From positions 1-26,512 of the forward strand of contig JBMNOD010000047.1 of NCBI GenBank assembly GCA_050942875.1: a DNA stretch of 26,512 bases. Reading direction: 5' to 3'. Each line of letters begins with the position of its first letter. The stretch's first letter is position 1. Source of the DNA: JAAZAI01 sp050942875 (GTDB taxonomy: Bacteria > Verrucomicrobiota > Kiritimatiellia > RFP12 > UBA3636). Positions 1 through 7,122 of this stretch are shown piece by piece. A program made the translations under genes and the position numbers. Under the pieces are notes generated by a model that made no database searches, was not told the DNA's origin, and saw only the letters and a list, made by a program, of their open reading frames with translations.

Positions 1-2
1 CT

Positions 3-884
3 CTGGCACATCGTTTCAGCACCAAGTACCACGACGCTGAAACTGGGCTTTACTACTATGGCTATCGTTTCTATGATCCAACAATGCACCGCTGGCTCAA
101 CCGCGATCCCATCGAGGAAAAAGGCGGGGTAAATCTGTATGCGTTTTGTAGAAACGATGGGTTGAATCTGTTTGATGTGATGGGGTTGGAGTGGAAAGTA
201 GAGAGACGCAACCTTGGGTGGGCCAAGGCTGTTAGAACAAGTTTGTCTAAAGACACATTGTGGCAATTAGGACAAGGTGCTATGTTATGGCCTAATGAAG
301 CTTTAGAATGGGCCAGAAAAGACATGAATGGCACAAAGTTCTCATCCCAAGATGAACTTGAGAAGTCGTGTGAGTTTTATATTCCCAATCGGATTCTATT
401 TATGCTTCCGGAAATGGAGGAATATGTTGTACGAAAACCTGAGCCTGGTGGGAATTTTGTCTATGCCATTAGAGATTATATCTTGGCTCTTAAAGGACAT
501 GAAAGTGTTAGATTGCGCAGGGATTTATGGAAAACTGCAAATTCGTACCTTGACGATGGTTTTTCACTACAAGTTTTTGATGCGGAAGAGAAATCAAACA
601 TTGCTTTGCAATATACCGATTTGTCATGGCCTACATACGGATTTATCATTGGTGGTCATGGATGGGGCGGAAGTATAACTCTTAGCGAAATGGCTTTCTT
701 TAACCCAGATTCCTTCACATTTTCCGGAAGAGGGTATGATCTAGGGCTCGTTTATGTCTTTGGTTGTTTTGCAGGACAGCAACGTTGGGAAACGTTGGCT
801 AATCCATTTGGCTATGTCTATGTTTCACCTGCACGCCCCGTTTTCCGCTATGAACTCCCCACACCAACCCGTCCAGCGAAGTAG
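3..884 (+). CDS. RHS polymorphic toxin, C-terminal part (5' end outside window)
   Basis: The reading frame is open from the window edge, so this is the last 293 residues of a larger gene; the ATG at 84 lies inside the conserved core and is not the start. Residues 1 to about 62 form the RHS-associated core: HRFSTKYHDAETGLYYYGYR, then RFYDP, W-L-N-R-D-P-I, an NLYAF motif and NLFDVMGLE, after which polymorphic tips begin. In RHS proteins the core closes the YD-repeat shell and the downstream tip is the toxin. The tip here is about 230 residues. It contains a hydrophobic strand ending in GGHGWGG (His219) and a second ending in VYVFGC (Cys255), the order and spacing of a clan CD cysteine peptidase dyad. 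The RHS assignment is firm; the peptidase idea is inference from the motif alone. The tip is noticeably AT-richer than later genes, as expected for a transferred cassette. Confidence 0.88.
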   Translation: MAHRFSTKYHDAETGLYYYGYRFYDPTMHRWLNRDPIEEKGGVNLYAFCRNDGLNLFDVMGLEWKVERRNLGWAKAVRTSLSKDTLWQLGQGAMLWPNEALEWARKDMNGTKFSSQDELEKSCEFYIPNRILFMLPEMEEYVVRKPEPGGNFVYAIRDYILALKGHESVRLRRDLWKTANSYLDDGFSLQVFDAEEKSNIALQYTDLSWPTYGFIIGGHGWGGSITLSEMAFFNPDSFTFSGRGYDLGLVYVFGCFAGQQRWETLANPFGYVYVSPARPVFRYELPTPTRPAK

Positions 885-891
885 AAATTAG

Positions 892-1509
892 ATGAAAATA
901 TCAGTAAGAGAAGTCATTTCTGAGGCGTTGTTTGCGCCAAAGCCCCAGAACAAGTTTGCTGTTCTAATTCGACAACTGGTTCTTTTGTGCATATTCGCTC
1001 CTTCTTTCATTTGGATTTTGTCAGATCTTGTAAAAAACTACAACAAAGGAGTGAAAACAGCAGTTTTTTTTGACCAAGTGAGTATAATGGCAAATGCAGC
1101 GGATCCCTTGGTCCTACATCGCTTGGCGGGAAGCCTTCAACGCATAAAAAACGAGACGGAAATTTGTTTTGAGCATTTAGAAACAAGTCAGGTCAAGGAT
1201 GTCTGGGGATTCCCATTAATTGTAGAGAACCTAAATGAATCGAAAAAGGTGCGCTTGATTTCCTATGGAAAAGACGGGGTGATAGGTGGCGCTGGGCAGA
1301 ATACAGATTGGGAGATAGACTTTGATTATTCTGACGGAGTGGTCATTACGGTAGTTTCTGCTCCTCCTGGATTCGCATGGCACTTGAGCCACAAGTTGCA
1401 TCTTGTCCTCCCTACAGAGCAATGGGAAATACTGGAGGAGACTTATGACCAAAATCAATATCCACAAATTTTTCTCAGGTTAAACTTAAAATCATTTGAG
1501 GGCTTTTAG
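892..1509 (+). CDS. Membrane-anchored protein with GspG-like C-terminus; candidate RHS immunity protein
   Basis: The gene starts 7 bp after the RHS stop, so the two are probably co-transcribed and translationally coupled. The 205-residue product has a basic N-terminus and one hydrophobic helix at about residues 26-45, then a soluble region probably outside the cytoplasm. Residues 103-139 (DVWGFPLIV, then SYGKDG, GG, G and NTD) match the shape of the pseudopilin C-terminal segment of this window's own gspG (DPWGRDYAY, then CYGADG, GG, G and DAD), which in GspG forms a calcium-binding loop. It lacks a prepilin peptidase motif (GFTLLE), so it is not an ordinary pseudopilin. Position directly after the toxin tip and shared AT-rich composition make it the natural immunity candidate. 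That role is inferred from context, not from sequence homology. Confidence 0.7.
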   Translation: MKISVREVISEALFAPKPQNKFAVLIRQLVLLCIFAPSFIWILSDLVKNYNKGVKTAVFFDQVSIMANAADPLVLHRLAGSLQRIKNETEICFEHLETSQVKDVWGFPLIVENLNESKKVRLISYGKDGVIGGAGQNTDWEIDFDYSDGVVITVVSAPPGFAWHLSHKLHLVLPTEQWEILEETYDQNQYPQIFLRLNLKSFEGF

Positions 1510-1560
1510 ATTGGAGGTGTTTCGAATGATTTTTACATTGTCGGTTTGTGATTGGGGAGC

Positions 1561-1724
1561 TACTACTAACCCGGCCACAAATAGCGTTGCGCACGGAGAT
1601 TGAGGCATGGGATCTGGAATTTGGCGTTGGGAAAGGGGCACGGACATTCCTGTCCGTGTTCGTCCACGGGTTGGAAAACCCGTGCCCCTGATTTGCAGCA
1701 TGAATTATGGCCGGGTTAGTAGTA
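1561..1724. repeat. 17-bp perfect inverted repeat flanking an insertion in RHS-like sequence
   Basis: The arm at 1561-1577 (TACTACTAACCCGGCCA) is the exact reverse complement of 1708-1724. Read on the minus strand the left arm encodes CGRVSS; read on the plus strand the right arm encodes YGRVSS. The arms therefore look like inverted copies of the same RHS coding segment, with the double-hairpin repeat lying between them. This points to an inversion or inverted duplication inside an old RHS gene. Confidence 0.7.
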
Positions 1725-2656
1725 TTGGTTACAATGCCTTTCAGCGTCTTGCTCCCGTCTCGAACGCCGTCTTCTCCGTCGCCTACCTCGACACGTCCGA
1801 CGGGCATGATGCAGGCTATGCGCTGACATTGACCAACGGCGTCGTGCTGAACCGCGCCGTAGTCCGTGACGCCTATCGAAGACAGTTGGTTTCGCTTGTT
1901 TCCAATGAAGTCGATTCAGCCGTTGTGTCATCCTATCAGTACGGCTACGACACCCTTGCCCGAGTCACCAGCCGCAACGCCGACACCTTCGGCTACAACG
2001 CCAGAAGCGAAGTCACGGCGGCGTCTGTTCGTTCAAACGCCTACACTTACGCTTATGACAGCATAGGCAATCACACGACCGCCTCGGTCAATTCGGACAC
2101 AACAACCTACACGGCGAATGCTCTGAACCAGTATTCTCAGATTTCTGTGTCTTCTGTGCCTTCTGTGGACAATCCCACCTATGACCTCGACGGCAATTTG
2201 TTGACCAACGGCGTTTGGTCGTATGCGTATGATGCTGAAAACCGTTTGACCGCCGCCTACTCCAACAACGTCTGCGTTGTGTCCAACGCCTACGACCACA
2301 TGAGCAGAAGGGTGTTGAAGTGGACACCTTGCCACACAACCACCTTCGTTTATGACGGTTGGAATCTGCTTCAGGAAACAATTTCAACTGCATCCGGCAC
2401 GACGACAAATCATTACATTTGGGGGCGCGACCTCTCAGGCACGATGCAGGGCGCTGGCGGCGTTGGTGGTTTGTTGGCGGTTCTGATAGATGAAACATGG
2501 TACTTCCCGCTCTATGACAACAACGGAAATGTCATGGCCTATGTGGATGAGAGTGGTGTTGTTGTGGCGGAGTATGTCTATGACGCTTTTGGCGAGACCA
2601 TAGCAAAGTCGGGCAGCATGGCGGATGTCTTCGCCCATCGTTTCAGGGGGTTTTAG
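1607..2656 (+). pseudogene. Orphan RHS/YD-repeat fragment
   Basis: From about residue 37 onward the frame encodes classic YD repeats: YGYDTLARVTSR, TFGYNARSEV, YAYDSIGNHTTA, YDLDGNLLTNGVWSYAYDAE and YVYDAFGE. Such repeats build the RHS shell that encloses a toxin. There is no signal peptide or N-terminal region; the first ~28 residues come from the double-hairpin repeat. At the 3' end the frame reaches AHRF and then ends in RGF-stop, whereas the first gene in the window continues AHRFSTKYHD into the core. The fragment therefore stops exactly where the core and toxin tip should begin. It is best read as a displaced remnant of an older RHS gene, a source for recombination rather than a working toxin. 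Confidence 0.8.
1635..1688. repeat. Double-hairpin dispersed repeat, copy 1
   Basis: The element is bounded by GGGGCAC and GTGCCCC. It contains two perfect hairpins, CGGACA-TTCC-TGTCCG and CACGGGTT-GGAA-AACCCGTG, separated by a short spacer. An inverted copy with identical arms but a different 5-7 nt centre occurs at 24008-24063. The copy here is read through in frame by the RHS fragment, adding nonsense residues to its N-terminus. The structure resembles REP/BIME-type elements; no transposase for it is present in the window. Confidence 0.85.
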
Positions 2657-2668
2657 GGTCTGTCCCCC
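2655..2668. repeat. GGGTCTGTCCCC dispersed repeat, copy 1
   Basis: A near-palindromic AGGGTCTGTCCCCC marks the point where the RHS fragment ends. Related copies lie at 23919-23931, 23941-23953 and, inverted, 24217-24229. The 119 bp from here to mutY hold no gene that I can support. Confidence 0.6.
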
Positions 2669-2787
2669 AGTGCGCCAAGCGAAGCTCGGCGCTTCTTGCG
2701 AAGTGAAGGTCTCCGCCGAGCAAAGACCAGCCATGCTCAAACGCCATGGGGTGCCCGGATCCGGGAACCAGGCAGATGCAGTCTTCC

Positions 2788-3948
2788 TCACTTGACGAGT
2801 CCAAGCGCTCGGCGGTGGGCGGTTGCCACGGGCAGGGCGGCGAGATCGGCGTCGGCGACCCAACGCGCTGATGCGTTGGATGAAAGCCGGGATCGTTCGG
2901 GCGCTCGTTCTGCTGCGAGGACGTGCAACTCGAGGGTGAAATGGCTGAAGCCATGCCGGATGAGCCCCGTCTCTTCAATGGCGCCGAGTCTGATGCCGGT
3001 TCGTTCGGGTACGAGTCGGCGGGCGGCGGCCTCTGGCGATTCGTCTCCTTCGATCGGTCCGCCGGGCAGTTCCCAGAGGCCGCCCAGGAGGCCATCGCGC
3101 CCGCGTTGCACGAGCAGCCAGCGTCTTCTGCATCGGAGCAGGACGGCCACGGCACGACGTACCGGCAGCGGGGGCTTGGAAGGGCGTTTTGGATAGTCCG
3201 CCTGTTCGCCTCGTTGGCGCGCGATGCAGTCCGTCGACAGCGGGCACGCTTCGCAATCAGGGCGCCGCGGACGACATACGAGCGCCCCCAGCTCCATCAT
3301 GGCCTGATTGAGATCGCCCGGCGACTCCGTTGCGTCGAAGGCGGGTTGGAGTCGTTTCGCCAACGCCCGTCGCGGCGGCTGCGCGCGGAAGTCGTCGTCG
3401 AGCCGGTCGTGTCGGGCGAAGACGCGTGCGACATTGCCGTCCACGACTGGCGTGCGCTCCCCGAAGCAGATGCTCGCAATGGCCGCCGCCGTGTAGTCTC
3501 CCACGCCGGGCAGCATGGCGAGTTCCGCGGCTTTGCGCGGCAGCGCCGCGTCTTGTTGCGCCGCAATCATTTTTGCGGCGCGATGCAGGTTCCGTGCGCG
3601 GGCATAGTACCCCAGCCCCTGCCATAGCGACAGCGCCGCCTCGAGTTCTGCGTTCGCAAGGTCGCGCACGGTCGGGAATTTAGCCATGAACCGGTCGAAA
3701 TAAGGTCTGACCGTCTCCACTTGCGTCTGCTGGAGCATGATTTCGCTGACCCATACGGCGTAGGGGGAAGGATGGCCCCGCCACGGCATTTCGCGATGAT
3801 TTGCGCGGTACCACGCGAGCAGTTTCTCGTGTGCGAACGGGGGCGCCTCAGGACGTCGCGTTTTGTTCGCGTTGCGATGTTCCGCCTGTTTGCCTGCCGT
3901 CCTCTTTGCCAAATCCAAGTGTTTCAGTTCTTGTAACGACCTCTGCAT
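2788..3948 (-). CDS. mutY: A/G-specific adenine glycosylase MutY
   Basis: MutY removes adenine mispaired with 8-oxoguanine or guanine in base excision repair. The 386-residue product has the HhH-GPD core: SEIMLQQTQ with catalytic Glu69, the helix-hairpin-helix LPGVGDYTAAAIASI at 146-160, and VVDGNVARV with the catalytic-type Asp170. The [4Fe-4S] cluster ligands are Cys225, Cys232, Cys235 and Cys241 in the standard C-x6-C-x2-C-x5-C spacing. Residues from about 265 to the end are the NUDIX-like 8-oxoG recognition domain (GLLGGLWELPGG). The N-terminus has about 40 basic residues before the usual start of homology; the ATG is supported by AGGA 8 nt upstream. It is convergent with the RHS fragment and is transcribed alone. 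Confidence 0.96.
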   Translation of the reverse strand: MQRSLQELKHLDLAKRTAGKQAEHRNANKTRRPEAPPFAHEKLLAWYRANHREMPWRGHPSPYAVWVSEIMLQQTQVETVRPYFDRFMAKFPTVRDLANAELEAALSLWQGLGYYARARNLHRAAKMIAAQQDAALPRKAAELAMLPGVGDYTAAAIASICFGERTPVVDGNVARVFARHDRLDDDFRAQPPRRALAKRLQPAFDATESPGDLNQAMMELGALVCRPRRPDCEACPLSTDCIARQRGEQADYPKRPSKPPLPVRRAVAVLLRCRRRWLLVQRGRDGLLGGLWELPGGPIEGDESPEAAARRLVPERTGIRLGAIEETGLIRHGFSHFTLELHVLAAERAPERSRLSSNASARWVADADLAALPVATAHRRALGLVK

Positions 3949-4083
3949 TGGATGATTCCTACGTTGCGGTCAAGCCGCAGTGTGACATTCACGGTGTCGT
4001 TGCGCATGGGTTTTCTCCTGAATTGCAGTCATTGTGCCATGCAAGCGTGTGCATATCAAGTGCGAATCTGATTGCTTTCGGGG

Positions 4084-4112
4084 TTCAAATTCCATTGCCG
4101 TTTTGTTATACT
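4084..4112 (+). promoter_or_regulatory. Candidate sigma-70 type promoter
   Basis: TTCAAA (4084-4089) and TATACT (4107-4112) are separated by 17 bp and lie about 50 bp upstream of the start at 4165. The -10 is a 5/6 match and the -35 a 4/6 match. It would drive the membrane protein and prlC. The rest of the mutY-divergent spacer shows nothing else. Confidence 0.45.
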
Positions 4113-4151
4113 GGTGGGAATTGTCAGATCGCCGGGTGGTTCGGCGGTCGC

Positions 4152-4157
4152 GAGGAG
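4152..4157 (+). promoter_or_regulatory. Ribosome binding site choosing the start at 4165
   Basis: GAGGAG sits 7 nt before ATG 4165. The frame is open further upstream to an ATG at 4072, but that start lies upstream of the candidate promoter -10 and has no comparable site. Confidence 0.7.
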
Positions 4158-4164
4158 TTTTTCA

Positions 4165-4986
4165 ATGTATTCCATTTTGATCGCCAGCATGGCTGCGGCG
4201 GCCGTCTTTCTTTCTTCCTGGCGCTTGGGCGATGTGGCCTGGGGCTGGGCTTTGCTCTGGGGCGTCCTGGCTTTCTTCGCCACGATGTTTCTCGTCAATT
4301 TCATCATCCGCAAGCGCATCACCGCCATCATGGACGACATGCAAGCGCTTCTGGAGAGCGGGCAGAAGGAGATGCAGATTCGCGTCAATGCCTACCAGAA
4401 CCGCCCCGTGGGCGACCCCAAGCGCGTGATGGCCGAGATGGAGGGGCTCCAGAAGAAGCTGCTCGCCGAGGCGCTGGCGTTCACGGAGAAGCTGGAGCCG
4501 TTCTGCAAGTGGACGCCGCTTTTCTCGCGTCAGCTCAACACGACGCGCATGCAGTTCCACTACCAGATGAAGGATTTCAAGAAGGTGGACGAGCTGATGC
4601 CGCGCTGCCTGATCCTTGAACCGATGGGCGCCGCCATGAAAATGGCGCGGCAGCATGTGAACAAGGAGCCGCCCGAGGCGATTGAAAGGACGTTCATCAA
4701 GGCGAAGGCGCGGCTGAAGTACAATCAGAGCGCGCTGCTCTATGCGCTGTTGGCCTGGATCTATCTCAAGAACGACATGCCGGACAAGGCGCACGCGTTG
4801 CTGGTGAACGGTTGCAAGGACAACGAGAACGAAACGCTCAACCGCAACCGGGACCGCCTCGCCAACAACAAGCTTCGCGAGTTCAGCAATGCGGGTTTCG
4901 GCGACGAATGGTATGCGCTCTTTCTGGAGCAGCCCAAAATCCAGGCGCGTCGCCAGCGCCCCCGCTTCGACGGTCGTCCCTTCTAG
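4165..4986 (+). CDS. Unknown two-helix membrane protein with a TPR-like C-terminus
   Basis: I do not recognise the family. The 273-residue protein begins with two hydrophobic helices (about residues 2-19 and 25-48) joined by a short loop, which would place both the N-terminus and the long soluble region on the same, probably cytoplasmic, side. The soluble part is helical. Around residues 170-220 it has a TPR-like rhythm (SALLYALLAWIYLKNDMPDKA), suggesting a protein-interaction surface. The tail is rich in Arg and Pro. The next gene, an oligopeptidase, starts 32 bp downstream, so the two may be co-transcribed, but that gives no functional clue. The start is chosen by the GAGGAG site. Confidence 0.8.
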   Translation: MYSILIASMAAAAVFLSSWRLGDVAWGWALLWGVLAFFATMFLVNFIIRKRITAIMDDMQALLESGQKEMQIRVNAYQNRPVGDPKRVMAEMEGLQKKLLAEALAFTEKLEPFCKWTPLFSRQLNTTRMQFHYQMKDFKKVDELMPRCLILEPMGAAMKMARQHVNKEPPEAIERTFIKAKARLKYNQSALLYALLAWIYLKNDMPDKAHALLVNGCKDNENETLNRNRDRLANNKLREFSNAGFGDEWYALFLEQPKIQARRQRPRFDGRPF

Positions 4987-5018
4987 CATCTTCATCCACC
5001 TTTTCCCTTGCACAAGCC

Positions 5019-7088
5019 ATGTCTGACAATCCATTGCTGCCCCTCGCCGAGTTTCCCGATTTCGCCGCCATTCGTCCGGAGCATGCGGCTCCCGCCGTGG
5101 ATGCGTTGATCGCGACTGCGGAAACGCAGGTTGCCGAGATCGAGCGTCGTGGCGAACCGACGTGGGAAGGGCGCATCGTCGCCCTGCGCGAGGCGACGAC
5201 TCCGCTCAGCCGCGTCTGGGGGGTCGTCATGCACCTCGTCAGCGTGGCCAACTGCGATGCCTGGCGGAAGGTCGAAGAGGCGCTTCAGCCTCGGATCGTG
5301 ACGTTCTTCATGCGCGTCGTGCAGAGCCGTCCGCTTTACGACGCGCTTTTGGCCTTGCGTGGATCGCCTGCGTTCGACGGCTTCGACCGTGATCGGCAGC
5401 GTGTGATCGACACGTCGCTCAAAGGCGCCCGCCAAAGCGGCGTCGGCCTCGACGGCGAGGAGAAGGAGCGTTTCAACGCCATTGTCCAGGAGCTGTCCGC
5501 GCTGTCGATGAAGTTCTCGAACAATGTCATCGACGCCACGAAGCGCTATTCGATGACGCTGCGCAGCCGCGACGATGTTGCGGGGCTGCCGGGGACGTTG
5601 CTTGAAGCGTGTGCCGAGGCGGCCCGCAAGTCGGGCGAGGTGGGCGCGACGCCCGAGAACGGCCCTTGGCGCGTCTCGCTCGAGCATGCCGTTCTCGCGC
5701 CCTTCATGCAGTATGCCGAACGTCGCGACCTTCGTGAACAGCTTCTTCGCGCCAGTCTGACGCGCGCGTCGTCGGGCGAGCTTGACAACGGCCCGATCAT
5801 CGAGCGCATCCTTGCGTTGCGCCGCGAGATGGCGACGTTGGCGGGCTACGCCGACTACGCGGCGCTCAGCCTCGACATGAAGATGGCCGGTTCCGCCGAC
5901 CCCGTTTACGCGTTGTTCGATCGCGTCGGCTCCGTTGTCATGGAGAAGGCGCAGGCGGAGCTTGTCGATCTCCAGCGGTTCGCCGAGGCCAACGGCTTTG
6001 ACGGCGGCAAACTCCGTCCTTGGGACACGGCGTACTGGTCGCGTCGGCAAGTCGAAGTGCGCTTCGGCTATTCGCCGGAAGCGCTCCGTCCCTATCTCCC
6101 CTTCGAGCATGTGCTTTCCGGTCTTTTTGCGCTTGTCGAGAAGCTTGTCGGCGCGCGCATCGCGCCCGCCGACGGCGAGGCGCCCGTCTGGCACCCCGAC
6201 GTGCGGTTCTTCCGTGTGACCGACAAAGCCGGCGACACGCTCGCCTGGTTCTACCTTGATCCGTACAGCCGTCCGGAGACGAAGCGCGGCGGCGCGTGGA
6301 TGAATGAATTCCAGACGCGCGAAGTCCTGCCCGATGGTGCGATCCGGCGTCCCATCGCGCTGATCGTCTGCAACCAGGCCGTCCCCGCGGCCGGGAAGCC
6401 CTCTTGCATGACGCCATCCGAGATCGCCACGCTCTTCCATGAGTTTGGCCATGCGCTCCAGCACATGCTCACCCGCGTCGACATCCCCGAGGCGTCCGGC
6501 ATCAACAACATCGAGTGGGACGCCGTCGAGGTCGCCAGCCAATTCCTTGAAAACTGGAGCCGGCTTCCGGACGTGCTTCGCAGCCTCTCGCGTCATGTCG
6601 AAACGGGCGAGCCCCTCGACGACGACACGCTCGAGCGCATTCATGCCTCCGACACGCACAACGCCGCGATGGGCATGGCGAGGCAGCTCCGTTTCGGGCT
6701 TGTGGACATGGATTTGCATGCGAAGTTCCCCTCCGAGACGCATCCCACGATTGCCGCCACCGAGGCGGCGGCGTCGCGCCGCTTTTCCGTTTTGCCCCGA
6801 CTCCCCGAGGATCGCTCGCTTTGCACTTTTGCCCATGTCTTTGCCGGCGGCTATGCCGCAGGCTACTACAGCTACCTGTGGGCCGAGGTGCTGGCGGCGG
6901 ACGTTTTCCTCAGTTTCCTCGATGCCGGCATTGAGGACGACGAGGCGATCCAGCGCCTCGGGAAGCGCTATGCCGAGACCTTCCTTGCCTGCGGCGGGGG
7001 TGAACATCCGATGGATGTCTTCCGGGCCTTTTCCGGTCGCGAGCCGAACCCTGTCGCGCTGTTGCGCCTCAGGGGCCTCGCTTCCTAG
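5019..7088 (+). CDS. prlC: M3-family metallopeptidase, oligopeptidase A-like
   Basis: M3 oligopeptidases are cytoplasmic zinc enzymes that degrade short peptides, including cleaved signal peptides. The 689-residue length matches oligopeptidase A. The N-terminus (NPLLPLAEFPDFAAIRPEHA) resembles the E. coli enzyme, and the middle has SNNVIDATKRYSMTL. The catalytic zinc motif is HEFGH at 474-478, with the third ligand Glu504 in WDAVEVASQFLENW. The frame is open upstream to 4812, but that region overlaps the previous gene, and homology begins at the ATG at 5019. No strong ribosome binding site is visible, which is common in this window. It could be called opdA or dcp-like; the M3 family call is certain. 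Confidence 0.95.
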   Translation: MSDNPLLPLAEFPDFAAIRPEHAAPAVDALIATAETQVAEIERRGEPTWEGRIVALREATTPLSRVWGVVMHLVSVANCDAWRKVEEALQPRIVTFFMRVVQSRPLYDALLALRGSPAFDGFDRDRQRVIDTSLKGARQSGVGLDGEEKERFNAIVQELSALSMKFSNNVIDATKRYSMTLRSRDDVAGLPGTLLEACAEAARKSGEVGATPENGPWRVSLEHAVLAPFMQYAERRDLREQLLRASLTRASSGELDNGPIIERILALRREMATLAGYADYAALSLDMKMAGSADPVYALFDRVGSVVMEKAQAELVDLQRFAEANGFDGGKLRPWDTAYWSRRQVEVRFGYSPEALRPYLPFEHVLSGLFALVEKLVGARIAPADGEAPVWHPDVRFFRVTDKAGDTLAWFYLDPYSRPETKRGGAWMNEFQTREVLPDGAIRRPIALIVCNQAVPAAGKPSCMTPSEIATLFHEFGHALQHMLTRVDIPEASGINNIEWDAVEVASQFLENWSRLPDVLRSLSRHVETGEPLDDDTLERIHASDTHNAAMGMARQLRFGLVDMDLHAKFPSETHPTIAATEAAASRRFSVLPRLPEDRSLCTFAHVFAGGYAAGYYSYLWAEVLAADVFLSFLDAGIEDDEAIQRLGKRYAETFLACGGGEHPMDVFRAFSGREPNPVALLRLRGLAS

Positions 7089-7122
7089 TTGTTGATTTTT
7101 CTTCTTTGGTTTTCAGCGTGAT

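Noticed and set aside
2643..3155. Minus-strand 170-residue open frame at the end of mutY
   Set aside because: It overlaps mutY out of frame, and the remainder is repeat-like DNA.
4992..7007. 671-residue minus-strand open frame opposite prlC
   Set aside because: It lacks any family motif and lies opposite a full M3 peptidase with intact catalytic residues.
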